Below are positions 45,024 through 54,601 of a stretch of DNA of 64,000 nt, in pieces. Below the pieces are notes generated by a model, which searched no databases, was not told the DNA's origin, and saw only the letters and a list, made by a program, of their open reading frames with translations. The DNA is from Mesonia mobilis DSM 19841 (lineage in GTDB: Bacteria; Bacteroidota; Bacteroidia; Flavobacteriales; Flavobacteriaceae). The position numbers and the translations under genes were made by a program. Every line of letters starts with the position of its first letter. Positions within the stretch are counted from its first letter, which is position 1. Location of the stretch: assembly GCF_000423405.1 (NCBI RefSeq), contig NZ_KE384014.1, positions 34,408-98,407 of the forward strand, in the 5' to 3' direction.

Positions 45024-46397
45024 TTAAGCTTCTTTTTTAATTAGTACGAGAACACCGGTTCCCTGTGTCGGCTTACTCTTAATTTCAATTGTTGCATTAA
45101 TTGCTTCTGCGGCTTTTTTTACGATCGAAAGTCCTAAACCTGTCCCGTTAATTTTTAGGTTTTTTGTGTTTTGCGTTCGGTAAAAAGGTTTAAAAATCTT
45201 GGCTTGATCTTCTAAAGCAATCGCTTCACCATAATTGGTGATTTTAAGTTGTATCGCAGAAGGTTTTTCTTCTACAGAAATTTTAATCGTTTCATCTTTA
45301 AAAGAATATTTAATAGCATTTGAAAGTAGATTTTCAATTATAATAGAAGTGTAGTATTTAGGTACTTCTGCAGATTTTTCTAACTGATTGGTAAATTCTA
45401 TTTTTAAATTTCGGGCAGAGATTTGATGCTTGTTTCTTTGTAAGGCTTCATCTAATAAAATAATTAAATCTGCTTTTTCTGCGGTTGTTTTTTGTTTATC
45501 GAAACGAGCAAGAAACAAAAGTTGCTCTACCATTTTAGAAAGGCGATCTATTTCTTTTAGAGCATTGTTGATTTTTAATTCGTACTCTTCCGGATTTCGC
45601 ACTTTTCTAATAAGTACTTCTAAATTTCCGCGTAAAGCAGCTAAAGGCGTTCGCAACTCGTGAGAAGCATCTGAGGTAAATTGACGTTCCCGCTCCAAGG
45701 CTTCTTCAATTCTTTTTAAAAGAGAATTAATCGATGTCGAAAGTTTGTACAATTCATCTTTATTTTCGGGTAAGTTTACTCGTTCTTGTAGGTTATTTTG
45801 ATTGATTCTCTCCGTAATCTGGGTAATGTCTTTAATAGGGGCAATGCTCCTTCCCGCTAAAAACCTAGAGATAAAAAAGAGGACAATCACTATAATTGGA
45901 TAGGAAATTAGAAGTATAACCCATAGTTGGTCGATAATTTTTTGAGAAGCTTCAAAAGACATTGCCGTAATAATATAACCGCTAAGCTTACCATTCACTT
46001 TTACAGGTTCTTGTACTTGGCGGATTAAGCGATTATTGAATACGGTATTAAAATGCAAGTGGTCTTCTTTTTCAGGAAAGAATTGAAGTCGGTCTGCATT
46101 GAGGTTAGGCGATTTATCGGTAATTTTTCCTTCAGAATTGATAATCTGAACAAATACCGGATTTACTTCCACTTCTTCATGTTCGCGTTCTTCCCATTCC
46201 TCGCGGTTAGAAAAGACCATATTCTCTAAATCGAGTTCCTCTAAATGGATTTCAGATTCGTAATTAAGGTCGCTATCCAAACTTTCATAGATTGTAGCCT
46301 TTAAAGAGATGAAAACTACTGCGAATACCACCGCTACTACAATTCCTGTAGCAAAAAAATAGTTGAGTGCAATTCTGGTTTTAAAATTAAGTTTCAT
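45024..46397 (-). CDS. Sensor histidine kinase, CusS-like
   Basis: The 457-residue protein has two transmembrane helices flanking a periplasmic sensor domain of about 130 residues. A HAMP segment follows. The HisKA box is FTSDASHELRTPLAALRGNL. The ATPase motifs are LSNAIKYSFKDETIKI and GTGLGLSIVKKA. It is the CusS/HM-sensor type: the periplasmic part is acidic, with the local cluster EEWEEREHEEVEV. It overlaps its response regulator gene by 4 bases and should sense a metal or envelope stress. Confidence 0.93.
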   Translation of the reverse strand: MKLNFKTRIALNYFFATGIVVAVVFAVVFISLKATIYESLDSDLNYESEIHLEELDLENMVFSNREEWEEREHEEVEVNPVFVQIINSEGKITDKSPNLNADRLQFFPEKEDHLHFNTVFNNRLIRQVQEPVKVNGKLSGYIITAMSFEASQKIIDQLWVILLISYPIIVIVLFFISRFLAGRSIAPIKDITQITERINQNNLQERVNLPENKDELYKLSTSINSLLKRIEEALERERQFTSDASHELRTPLAALRGNLEVLIRKVRNPEEYELKINNALKEIDRLSKMVEQLLFLARFDKQKTTAEKADLIILLDEALQRNKHQISARNLKIEFTNQLEKSAEVPKYYTSIIIENLLSNAIKYSFKDETIKISVEEKPSAIQLKITNYGEAIALEDQAKIFKPFYRTQNTKNLKINGTGLGLSIVKKAAEAINATIEIKSKPTQGTGVLVLIKKEA

Positions 46398-47065
46398 TCT
46401 TCTTTGGCCATATAACCAACACCTCGTATGGTTTGAATATAGTTTTCTTCAGTCGATAAATTTAGCTTTTTTCTCAAAGCATTTATAAAAACATCGATTA
46501 CTCCAGAATCATAGTCAAAATTAATATCCCAAACGTTTTCCAGTATTCTTTTACGGGTACAAACTTGCTCTTTATGCTTTAAAAGATATTCTAGAAGTGC
46601 GAATTCTTTTTGGGTAAGTTTTATTTCTTCTTCATTTTTAAAAACTTGATGAGTAGAAGGGTTAAGCTGAATTGTTCCTAGTTGATAAGTAAAACTTTCA
46701 TCGGTTTTTGAACGTAACTGAACTTTAATCCGTTCTAATAATTCAGCAAAATGGAAAGGTTTTTTAATATAATCGTTAGCTCCCGACTGTAAACCTTCAA
46801 TGGTTTCTTCAATCGTATCTTTTGCCGTTAAGAAGATAATTGGAGTAGTGGTGTCTTGTTTTCTAATTTCTTTACAAACTTCAATTCCCGGTAATTCCGG
46901 TAACATCCAATCTAAAATAATTAAATCAAAAGATTGTTGTAAAGCATGTTGAAGTCCTTCTTTTCCTTTAGTAAATGAACTAACTTCATAAGATTCTTCC
47001 TCTAAACCTTGTTGAAGAAAATCTATAATACTTTGTTCATCTTCAATGATTAAAATATGCATCAT
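46394..47065 (-). CDS. OmpR/CusR-type response regulator
   Basis: The 223-residue protein has a receiver domain with the acidic pocket IIEDEQ and phospho-acceptor Asp52 in LIILDWMLPELPG, then FLTAKD and YIKKPF. A winged-helix DNA-binding domain follows, with LTQKEFALLEYLLKHKEQVCTR and VDVFINALRKKL. It is paired with the histidine kinase (4-base overlap). Its best candidate target in the window is the CTTAAGATT direct repeat at 45002-45021. Confidence 0.95.
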   Translation of the reverse strand: MMHILIIEDEQSIIDFLQQGLEEESYEVSSFTKGKEGLQHALQQSFDLIILDWMLPELPGIEVCKEIRKQDTTTPIIFLTAKDTIEETIEGLQSGANDYIKKPFHFAELLERIKVQLRSKTDESFTYQLGTIQLNPSTHQVFKNEEEIKLTQKEFALLEYLLKHKEQVCTRKRILENVWDINFDYDSGVIDVFINALRKKLNLSTEENYIQTIRGVGYMAKEE

Positions 47066-47102
47066 GAAGTTGTTATCCTTTTAATCATAAAGAACATACT
47101 TT

Positions 47103-47699
47103 CTAATAAAGCTCTGAAAATTGTTGTTTTAATTCTTTAAGGTTAATTTCTTTTTGAGGCTGAAGCACTTTTTTTCCGTAGGAAGTAAAATAACGGTGAC
47201 ATTCTAAAAATTCAATATTTAATTTGACCCATTCTCTATTGCTAAAACACATTTTTAAGTGTTCACTCCATTCTTCCCGAAGTAACCTGTTTTTAGAAAT
47301 GAAGTTTTCTTTACCTAAATGCGCCAAATCTGCATCGCAAATCACTTGTTCTAAGAGATTGGAAGGCGATTGCGGCATTTTAGTAGCTAGAATACATTTT
47401 ACTACCTGTTCAATTTTTTCTTTATCAAAATTTAATTGAGTAAGATAATCAGAAGCCTTTCGGGCACTAATATCCTCATGTCCTTTAAAACAATCACTAT
47501 TACCAGTATCGTGAAATAACGCTGCTAGCAGAACAATTTCAAGTTCCTCTTGAGATAAGTTAACGTATGTACCAATCTTCTTTGCGCTGGCAAATACTTC
47601 TTTGGTGTGCTCCCCATTATGAAAAGCCAATTCACTACACCTACTTTGTGAAAGTAATTGTTGGCAGTGTTCTTTGGTTTTTTCCAGTAAAGTATTCAT
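47103..47699 (-). CDS. HD-domain phosphohydrolase
   Basis: The 198-residue protein has the HD motif set: a first His in FHNGEHTKEVFASAKKIG, the HD pair in LAALFHDTGNSDCFKGHE, and a late Asp in QVICDADLAHLGKENF. This resembles metal-dependent phosphohydrolases that act on nucleotides. It lies between the adaptor and the regulator genes, a common place for it in Bacteroidota metal clusters, but the link to metals is not clear. Confidence 0.8.
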   Translation of the reverse strand: MNTLLEKTKEHCQQLLSQSRCSELAFHNGEHTKEVFASAKKIGTYVNLSQEELEIVLLAALFHDTGNSDCFKGHEDISARKASDYLTQLNFDKEKIEQVVKCILATKMPQSPSNLLEQVICDADLAHLGKENFISKNRLLREEWSEHLKMCFSNREWVKLNIEFLECHRYFTSYGKKVLQPQKEINLKELKQQFSELY

Positions 47700-47814
47700 T
47701 ATAGTTACATTAATTTTAAAAGTAACTTTATATCATGCAAATTATTTTTATTGGTATTTCTATAAGGTTAAACTAAATTAATAAAAAAATATTGTTTAAG
47801 CTGTTAATGAGATT

Positions 47815-49470
47815 CTAATTAATTACATCAATAACACTGCCACAACCTAACATTGAAGCACCGTAATAGGGATTTTTAATTTCTTCTTCCAAGCTTAACC
47901 ATTTGGCTCCCTGATTGTTATTGGCCATTGGGCATTTTTGAACAAACAATTTTTGTGAAGTTTCAATTTGTTTAGAAATGCTAATAATTTCTTCTGAAAG
48001 TGAAATGAAATACTCACGTTGCACTTCAATTTGATCAGCCTTGCTAATATTTGAAAAACCATCTTTTAAAGAATTAATTTTTGCTGAAGTTTCTTCTTCG
48101 GAAGTAGTTATAGCTTGCAATTGCGTTAAAGCTTTTTGAGCTGAATTTTTTGAAGCTTCCGCATTATCATTCACCAAATCATTTTTTAGCTGAAGGTAAT
48201 TTTTTATAACTTCTCTAAACTGTTCTTGTATTTCTGTTGAAAGCTCAAGCAAATTATTTTCTGAAGTCATCATCGACTTTTTTCCTTGCAATTGTGCTGC
48301 GGCATCAACGGTAAAAGTTCCGTTTGTCACGATTTCGTCACCTTTTTGTAAACCGCTTAAAATGGAATATTTATTTCCGTTTTCTGCACCAAGTTTCACC
48401 TCGCGCATTTCAAAAGTAGGCGGATTATCATTGGTTTTTAAATACACTAAAGAACGTTCTCCCGTCCACATAACTGAAGATTTTGGAATACTAATGCTTT
48501 TCGAGTTTTTACTTTCACTTTTCACCTTTGCCGTCACAAACATTCCCGGTTTTAGAAGATTGTTTTTGTTAGTTAACTCCGCGCGAACCGTTACTGTTCT
48601 TGTGGAAGAATTTAGAACCGGATCGATAAAATTAATTTCAGCTTCAAAACTTTTATCAGGATAAGCCTCGGTGTTGATATTAATTTTTTGACCTTCCTTT
48701 AAACTTTTAATTTCATTTTCATACGCATCAAATTCTGCCCAAACTGTAGAGAGATTAGCCACTTTAAAAATAGGTTTGCCATCCATAATATGAGCACCTT
48801 CGTTTACTTCAATAGAAGTTACGATTCCTGAAACATGGGCATAAATAGTGATATTGGTTTGTGGCTTTCCAGTTTCTTCAATTTGTTGTAATTGTTGCTC
48901 GCTAATTCGCCAATTCTTAAATTTATTGCGTACCGCTTGATACAATCTTGGTTGCGATTTTCTTTTTTGATAAGCGCTGATCAATTCTTGTTGAGCAGCG
49001 ACTAGATCTGGCGAATAAATACTCGCGATCGCTTGCCCCATCTGTACTTTTTCTCCTAAAGATTTTACGTAGAGTTTTTCAATTCTTCCATTAAAATGCG
49101 CCGGTTGCGTAGCGGTTTCATCTTCATTTGCGGTAATTTCTCCAGAAAGTTGTAAACTGCCGTTATCGTTTTGAGATTCGCCCACGATTGTCGTTTCAAT
49201 ATTAGCAAGTGCCATCGCGTTGAGCGTCATCGTAAATTCATTTTCAGCTAAATTACTTCCGGCAGTTTCTTTTGGGATAAGTTCCATTCCGCAAATAGGG
49301 CAATCGCCGGGTTCTTGACGTTCAACTTGCGGATGCATCGAACACGTCCAAATTTGGTTTTCTTCGGTTTGGGTGTGCTGCTGTTTTTCTTCAGAAGAAG
49401 AATAAAAAAACAGATAGCCTAGAAAAATTCCGCCTATCAATAAAAGCAAGTAAATCAGGTATTTTTTCAT
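47815..49470 (-). CDS. Cus-type RND adaptor with metal-binding head and DUF3347 tail
   Basis: The 551-residue protein has an N-terminal membrane anchor. A heavy-metal-binding domain (WTCSMHPQVERQEPGDCPICGMELIPKE pattern) follows at about residues 41-68, then the membrane-fusion core (FNGRIEKLYVKSLGEKVQMG, YAHVSGIVTSIEVNEGAHI) and a barrel. The last 130 residues are a DUF3347 domain ending CPMANNNQGAKWLSLEEEI ... GCGSV, related to the separate DUF3347 lipoprotein at 54602. It is likely the adaptor for the CusA-type pump, for Cu(I)/Ag(I). Confidence 0.92.
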   Translation of the reverse strand: MKKYLIYLLLLIGGIFLGYLFFYSSSEEKQQHTQTEENQIWTCSMHPQVERQEPGDCPICGMELIPKETAGSNLAENEFTMTLNAMALANIETTIVGESQNDNGSLQLSGEITANEDETATQPAHFNGRIEKLYVKSLGEKVQMGQAIASIYSPDLVAAQQELISAYQKRKSQPRLYQAVRNKFKNWRISEQQLQQIEETGKPQTNITIYAHVSGIVTSIEVNEGAHIMDGKPIFKVANLSTVWAEFDAYENEIKSLKEGQKININTEAYPDKSFEAEINFIDPVLNSSTRTVTVRAELTNKNNLLKPGMFVTAKVKSESKNSKSISIPKSSVMWTGERSLVYLKTNDNPPTFEMREVKLGAENGNKYSILSGLQKGDEIVTNGTFTVDAAAQLQGKKSMMTSENNLLELSTEIQEQFREVIKNYLQLKNDLVNDNAEASKNSAQKALTQLQAITTSEEETSAKINSLKDGFSNISKADQIEVQREYFISLSEEIISISKQIETSQKLFVQKCPMANNNQGAKWLSLEEEIKNPYYGASMLGCGSVIDVIN

Positions 49471-49487
49471 TTTATATGGTTAAAATG

Positions 49488-52208
49488 TTAATCAATTTTG
49501 GTCGCTCGTAAGCGCAGCGCGTTTGTAATTACAGAAACTGAACTAAAACTCATCGCTAAAGCGGCGATCATTGGAGAGAGTAAAATCCCGAAAAACGGAA
49601 ATAAAATTCCCGCCGCGATCGGTACGCCAACACTGTTATAAATAAGCGCGAAAAATAGGTTTTGTTTAATATTTTTCATCACTTTGTCGCTTAGGTTGAG
49701 CGCTTTTACAATGCCGTGTAAATCGCCTTTTACTAAGGTAACTTCTGCACTTTCGATCGCAACATCGGTTCCCGTTCCCATAGCGATTCCTATATTACTT
49801 TGGGCGAGGGCAGGAGCATCGTTAATTCCGTCGCCGGCCATGGCAACTTGTTTTCCTTCATTTTGTAAACGTTCTACTTCCTGTTGCTTGCCATCGGGAA
49901 GCATATTCGCTTTAAAATGATCGAGTCCTATTTCTTTGGCAACTGCTTCAGCGGTTTGTTCGTTATCACCGGTAAGCATCATTACTTCAATTCCTTTTTC
50001 GTGAAGTTTAGCAATTGCTTTTTTTGCGCTTTTTTTAATGGGATCGCCGATTACCACATAACCTAAAGCTTCGTTTTGATTAGCGAGGTAAGAAACGGTT
50101 TTTCCTTTTTCTTGCTGTTGAAGGATTTCTTGCTGAAGATTTTTATCAATATCAATTGAATTTTCTTCCATCAGACGTTTATTTCCTAAGAAATAAGTTT
50201 CATTTTCTAATTTTCCCTGAACCCCTTTGCCGGTGATTGATTTAAAATCTTGCGTGGGTTGAAGCTGAATATCTTTCTCTTTCGCAAAGTTAAGTGTGGC
50301 TTTTGCTAACGGATGTTCACTATATTGATTTAATGAAGCGATAAGTTGAAGCACTTTTTCTTCGGAAATAGTTTTAGAAAACCCTATTTTTTCAACTTGG
50401 GGTTTACCTTCAGTGAGCGTTCCGGTTTTATCTACGATAAGCGTATCGATTTTATTGAGTTTTTCGAGCGCTTCCGCATTTTTAATAAGCACTCCATTTT
50501 GCGCGCCTTTTCCTACGCCGACCATTACCGACATTGGCGTGGCTAAACCTAACGCACAAGGACAAGCGATAATTAATACGGCGACTGCATTTACAAAAGC
50601 ATACACATAAGCAGGACTTGGGCCTACTAATGCCCAAATGATAAAAGTAATGATCGAAACGCCTACTACGATCGGCACAAAATAAGCAGAAATTTTATCG
50701 GCTAATTTCTGAATTGGCGCTTGGCTTCGGCTAGCTTTATTCACCATTTCGATAATTTGCGAAAGCAAGGTTTCGTCACCAACTTTTTCTGCTTTCATCA
50801 AAAAGCTTTGTTGCCCATTAATGGTTCCAGAACTTACTTTGTCGTCTTTATTTTTTTCTACAGGAATGGGTTCCCCGGTGATCATCGATTCGTCAATAGA
50901 ACTTGAACCTTCGGTAATTATACCATCTACCGGAATTTTCTCTCCGGGTTTTACGCGCAAAATATCACCGACTTCAATTTGATCGACCGCAATTTTTTCT
51001 TCTTTGCCATCGACCACTTTTGTGGCTTCATTCGGGCTTAATTTAATCAACTCTTTTACGGCAGAATTGGTTTTGCTATGTGCTCGCGCTTCCATCACTT
51101 GACCTAATAGTACTAAAGTGAGAATCACCGTTGCGGCTTCAAAATAAACGTGTACCGTTCCGCTTTCGGTTTTAAATTGTGGCGGAAAAAGATTAGGGAA
51201 CAACAAAGCGACGACACTAAAAATCCACGCGACTCCGGCGCCAATCCCAATAAGCGTGAACATATTGAGGTTCCAGGTTTTGATAGATTTATAGGCGCGT
51301 TCAAAAAACATCCAAGCGGCATAAAACACTACCGGAATCGATAAACCTAACTGAATCCAATTCCAATACTTCAACGCTAAAATGTCATAAAGCGGATTAT
51401 CGTTGAGCATTTCTGACATCGAAATGATAAATACCGGCAAGGTGAACGCAAAAGCCAACCAGAATTTTTTACGTAGTTGGCGGTAATTTTTTTCTTCTGC
51501 AGAAAGATCGGGTTCTTTGGGCACGAGATCCATTCCGCATTTTGGGCAATCACCGGGCGCATCTTCAACTACTTCAGGATGCATTGGGCAAGTATATTGT
51601 GTTCCTGTTGGTTTTGTAGAAACTTCTTCTACCAAATCCATTCCGCAAACCGGGCAATCACCGGGCTGATCGTATGTTTTTTCGCCTTCGCAATGCATCG
51701 GGCAGTAATAAACCCCCGTACCATTTTTAGGCGTTTTTTTTTGTTTTTCTTGTGGTTGAACTTCTTCTTCAGAAGCATGAATAGAATAACTTCCGCCGTC
51801 ATTTTTTAAAGCTTCTTGAAATGTTTCAAGCGGAATGTGTTTTTCCATTTCAACTTCAGCTTTCGAATTTGCCAGATCGACTTCAACATTTTTAACTCCG
51901 CTAACTTTGGCTAAGGTTTGTTGCACGTGGTTTTGGCAACCCGAGCAAGACATTCCGTGAATATGATACGTATGTTTCATGGTATTGGAATGTTCTTGAG
52001 GATGATGAATAGAATAGTTTCCGCCGTCATTTTCGAGAGCTTCTTGAAATGTCTCAAGCGAAATGTGCTGTTCCATTTCAATTTCAGCTTTCGAATTTGC
52101 CAGATCGACTTCAACATTTTTAACTCCGCTAACTTTGGCTAAGGTTTGTTGCACGTGGTTTTGGCAACCCGAGCAAGACATCCCGTTTATATGATAAGTG
52201 TGTTTCAT
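49488..52208 (-). CDS. copA: Copper-translocating P-type ATPase with duplicated HMA domains
   Basis: The 906-residue protein has two HMA domains (each with [15 protein letters not shown]; residues 1-70 and 77-146). Two heavy-metal-binding domains follow (CPMH...[15 protein letters not shown]...CPKCGMDL, about 167-231). The P1B ATPase core has the ion-channel motif [12 protein letters not shown], phosphorylation site [20 protein letters not shown] with the HP pair, and [11 protein letters not shown]. It exports Cu(I) from the cytoplasm. The two HMA domains come from a recent 228-bp tandem duplication. The gene is 17 bases upstream of the adaptor gene. Confidence 0.95.
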   Translation of the reverse strand: MKHTYHINGMSCSGCQNHVQQTLAKVSGVKNVEVDLANSKAEIEMEQHISLETFQEALENDGGNYSIHHPQEHSNTMKHTYHIHGMSCSGCQNHVQQTLAKVSGVKNVEVDLANSKAEVEMEKHIPLETFQEALKNDGGSYSIHASEEEVQPQEKQKKTPKNGTGVYYCPMHCEGEKTYDQPGDCPVCGMDLVEEVSTKPTGTQYTCPMHPEVVEDAPGDCPKCGMDLVPKEPDLSAEEKNYRQLRKKFWLAFAFTLPVFIISMSEMLNDNPLYDILALKYWNWIQLGLSIPVVFYAAWMFFERAYKSIKTWNLNMFTLIGIGAGVAWIFSVVALLFPNLFPPQFKTESGTVHVYFEAATVILTLVLLGQVMEARAHSKTNSAVKELIKLSPNEATKVVDGKEEKIAVDQIEVGDILRVKPGEKIPVDGIITEGSSSIDESMITGEPIPVEKNKDDKVSSGTINGQQSFLMKAEKVGDETLLSQIIEMVNKASRSQAPIQKLADKISAYFVPIVVGVSIITFIIWALVGPSPAYVYAFVNAVAVLIIACPCALGLATPMSVMVGVGKGAQNGVLIKNAEALEKLNKIDTLIVDKTGTLTEGKPQVEKIGFSKTISEEKVLQLIASLNQYSEHPLAKATLNFAKEKDIQLQPTQDFKSITGKGVQGKLENETYFLGNKRLMEENSIDIDKNLQQEILQQQEKGKTVSYLANQNEALGYVVIGDPIKKSAKKAIAKLHEKGIEVMMLTGDNEQTAEAVAKEIGLDHFKANMLPDGKQQEVERLQNEGKQVAMAGDGINDAPALAQSNIGIAMGTGTDVAIESAEVTLVKGDLHGIVKALNLSDKVMKNIKQNLFFALIYNSVGVPIAAGILFPFFGILLSPMIAALAMSFSSVSVITNALRLRATKID
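51753..52208. repeat. 228-bp tandem duplication inside copA
   Basis: Bases 51981-52208 and 51753-51980 encode HMA copies 1 and 2. They are identical over 99 bases (52083-52181 against 51855-51953) and differ by scattered substitutions elsewhere. Both units are 76 codons long and both begin with ATG. Confidence 0.9.
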
Positions 52209-52277
52209 TTTTTTATACTTTATCTACCAAAATTAAAGCGTTTTTTGCGTTTCGATTTACAGAATTACCGATAGAAT

Positions 52278-52838
52278 TTACACAATTTTATCGAGTGGAA
52301 TTCGGTTCCAATCCTGACTGTTTTTGTATTCGCTCATCGTCATTCCCGTTAGATTTTTAAACTGATTAGAAAGATGATTAATAGAATTGTAATTGAGTTG
52401 ATAAGCGATTTCTGAAAACGAAAGTTTATTCATCTGTATGAATTCTTTTACTTTTTCGATTTTGAGTTTGATAAAGAATTTTTCAATGGTTTGTCCTTCA
52501 ATTTTTTTGAAAGTCTTGCTCAATAAACTGTAATCTTTATGAAGTCGATTGGCTAAATAGCTCGAACTATTTTCTTCAGAATTGTTGTTTTCTATAAGAT
52601 GAATTAATTCAACTTTAATCGCCTCGGTAAGTTGAATTTCGGGATGTTGCATTAACTCAAAACCATTTTTTTGTAAGGCTTTACTGAATTTTTTCTCATC
52701 AAAATTTTGAGGAATATTCAGTACAACTTTTCCTAATTGAAGCTCTTCTGTTGTTGCCTGAACACCTTCAGCAATTTGTTGTACCACCATTTTGCAACGG
52801 TCGCAAACCATATTTTTGATGTAGAATTCTTTTTTCAT
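52278..52838 (-). CDS. HMA-domain AraC-type transcription regulator
   Basis: The 186-residue protein joins a metal-binding HMA-like domain with the CxxC pair MVCDRCKMVVQQIAEG (residues 1-70) to an AraC-type helix-turn-helix domain. That domain has LANRLHKDYSLLSKTFKKIEG and FSEIAYQLNYNSINHLSNQFKNLTGMTMSEY. The arrangement suggests a regulator that senses copper or another soft metal in the cytoplasm directly. It lies between the Cys-rich copper protein (behind a terminator) and copA on the same strand. Confidence 0.88.
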   Translation of the reverse strand: MKKEFYIKNMVCDRCKMVVQQIAEGVQATTEELQLGKVVLNIPQNFDEKKFSKALQKNGFELMQHPEIQLTEAIKVELIHLIENNNSEENSSSYLANRLHKDYSLLSKTFKKIEGQTIEKFFIKLKIEKVKEFIQMNKLSFSEIAYQLNYNSINHLSNQFKNLTGMTMSEYKNSQDWNRIPLDKIV

Positions 52839-52841
52839 ATT

Positions 52842-52874
52842 AAAAAATAAACCCGGAAAATTAATTCCGGGTTT
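52842..52874 (-). terminator. Rho-independent terminator after the four-helix copper protein gene
   Basis: A perfect 10-bp stem AAACCCGGAA/TTCCGGGTTT (52849-52858 and 52865-52874) is followed by a T run on the minus strand. It separates the Cys-rich gene from the regulator gene. Confidence 0.8.
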
Positions 52875-52899
52875 GTAAAGCGTTATTTCAACTGTGATA

Positions 52900-53220
52900 T
52901 TATGCTAAATAACTTTCACATTCTTTAGCACAGTTATTACAGGCTTCTGCGCATTTTTTACAGTGGTCTGCTTCATGCTTTCCACATTCTTCGGCACAGG
53001 CCTTACAAACTTTTAAACAGTATTTTACAAGAGCGTCAACGTCGCCATAAGACGTTAATAAAACATTTTTTAATGCTTCACATACTTCAGCACAAACGCT
53101 ATCGGTTTGAATACATTTGGCCATTTTTTGTACGTTATCTTCACTTAAGCAAGCATCGGCACAATAATTACAATGGTTTACACAGTTGGTTAGCGCGTTG
53201 ATTAATCTTTCATTTTTCAT
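52900..53220 (-). CDS. Four-helix bundle copper-binding protein
   Basis: The 106-residue protein has 16 Cys in helical register (NCVNHCNYCADACL, KYCLKVCKACAEECGKH, CKKCAEACNNCAKEC). This is the Cys-rich four-helix (DUF326/Csp-like) family, whose members store many Cu(I) ions in the bundle core. No signal peptide is visible, so it probably acts in the cytoplasm and buffers copper. Its transcript ends at the hairpin at 52842. Confidence 0.93.
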   Translation of the reverse strand: MKNERLINALTNCVNHCNYCADACLSEDNVQKMAKCIQTDSVCAEVCEALKNVLLTSYGDVDALVKYCLKVCKACAEECGKHEADHCKKCAEACNNCAKECESYLA

Positions 53221-53315
53221 AGGTATAGTTTTTTTATTAGTTCAATTCGAAATTAAACAAAATAAGAGCTACTATCCCTTAACAACCCGTTAAACGTTTG
53301 TTAATGCATTTATAA

Positions 53316-54542
53316 TTAGTTGATTAAATATTTAACCACCATTCCGCCGGCCAACCAAACGTAGCAAACCAAAGCTGCGTATTTTAAAACGCTTTCTAAG
53401 AGTTTGCTTTTAGGCGCCATTTCTTTCATATACATTAAATCTTTCTTTTTGAAAAAGCCTAGATAAATAAGGTAACCCGAAGTGGCGATAAATGCTAAAT
53501 TGAGGAAAAATGTATAATCGATTTTAAAAAATTCTTGCTCCTGAATATTTACTTGCGAAGCATCGGGAATAATATTGAATAACTCAAAACCGTAATGCAA
53601 GGCTAGCGAAGTGCCCACCAAAGCGGTAAATAGTAAGAACAAGATGAAAAGCGACATTTTCCAACCGTAATATTTGGCGTTAATTCTTAACACGGGAAAA
53701 ACCACCAAATCGCTAAAAATAAACGCCATTACTCCGGCAAAACTTACGCCTTTGCCAAAAAGCAATGCAGCTAACGGAATATTACCCATCGAACCAATAA
53801 ACGTGAGAAAAGCGGTAACCGGACCCACGATAATGTGTTCTAAAATGGTAAAAAAGCCAAAGTCAGTATTTCCGTCACCGGTATTGATAAATAGTGTTTC
53901 GAAGAAAGAATCGGGCACAAAAGCTGCAACAATACCGGCGATGGTAAAACCAACGGTCACATCTTTCCAGACCATTTTCCATTCCATTCCGTATTGTTTG
54001 GCAACTTTGGCCCAGCTTTCTTCAGATTTAATTTTCTTCTTCCAAGATTTTGAAGAATCGTCGTCATCCTCATCTTTTTCAGAAAGATTTTTTCGGGCTT
54101 TTTGAATCAGCTTTTTCGGATTAATGAGTCGAATTAGTAACCACGAAATAAGAATAAGTAAAATTCCGCCTACATATTCGCCCACTACAAATTGCCAACC
54201 TAAAAAGATGGAAATGATGATCCCAAGCTCGATCACCAAATTGGTCGATGCCAGTAAAAAAGCGATCGAAGCCACAAAACTAGCACCTTTTTTAAAGAGC
54301 GATTTGGTAGAGGCTAATGCAGCAAAACTACACGAGCTACTAATGAACCCAAAAAAGGTACCTAGTAAAACTGCTTTTCGTTGATCTTTGCCCATTGCGT
54401 TTTGCATCTTTTTTTCAGTCACAAAAACCTGAATCATACTGCTAATGAGGTAACCTAATGCAAATGCCCAAACGGCCATCCAAAAGAAACCGAGTGTGGT
54501 ATTGGCAGCTTCACCCCATTGTTCTAAAAATTTATTCATCAT
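53316..54542 (-). CDS. SO_0444-type permease, Cu/Zn efflux family
   Basis: The 408-residue membrane protein has about eight helices. It carries the permease-family (PF03773) signatures FGFISSSCSFAALASTKSLFKKGASF and FLTFIGSMGNIPLAALLFGKGVSFAGVMAF in two repeated halves. A charged cytoplasmic loop (SEKDEDDDDSSKSWKKKIKS) lies between them. Such proteins are linked with copper or arsenic export. Here the neighbours all concern copper. It follows the DUF3347 lipoprotein gene by 59 bases. Confidence 0.88.
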   Translation of the reverse strand: MMNKFLEQWGEAANTTLGFFWMAVWAFALGYLISSMIQVFVTEKKMQNAMGKDQRKAVLLGTFFGFISSSCSFAALASTKSLFKKGASFVASIAFLLASTNLVIELGIIISIFLGWQFVVGEYVGGILLILISWLLIRLINPKKLIQKARKNLSEKDEDDDDSSKSWKKKIKSEESWAKVAKQYGMEWKMVWKDVTVGFTIAGIVAAFVPDSFFETLFINTGDGNTDFGFFTILEHIIVGPVTAFLTFIGSMGNIPLAALLFGKGVSFAGVMAFIFSDLVVFPVLRINAKYYGWKMSLFILFLLFTALVGTSLALHYGFELFNIIPDASQVNIQEQEFFKIDYTFFLNLAFIATSGYLIYLGFFKKKDLMYMKEMAPKSKLLESVLKYAALVCYVWLAGGMVVKYLIN

Positions 54543-54601
54543 TACATTTTTGGTTTAAATTCAAGTTACGCAGGCAAAATGGTCAACAAAAAGTTTTAAA
54601 A

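Noticed and set aside
47103..47699. HD-domain gene as an anti-phage (CBASS/HD-nuclease) component
   Set aside because: It has no defence partners nearby; its neighbours are copper and two-component genes.
53674..54105. Open frame of 143 codons on the plus strand opposite the permease gene
   Set aside because: It has no start context or family features and lies wholly antisense to a well supported permease. The same holds for similar plus-strand frames opposite recF (14304-14648), mutB, czcA and copA.
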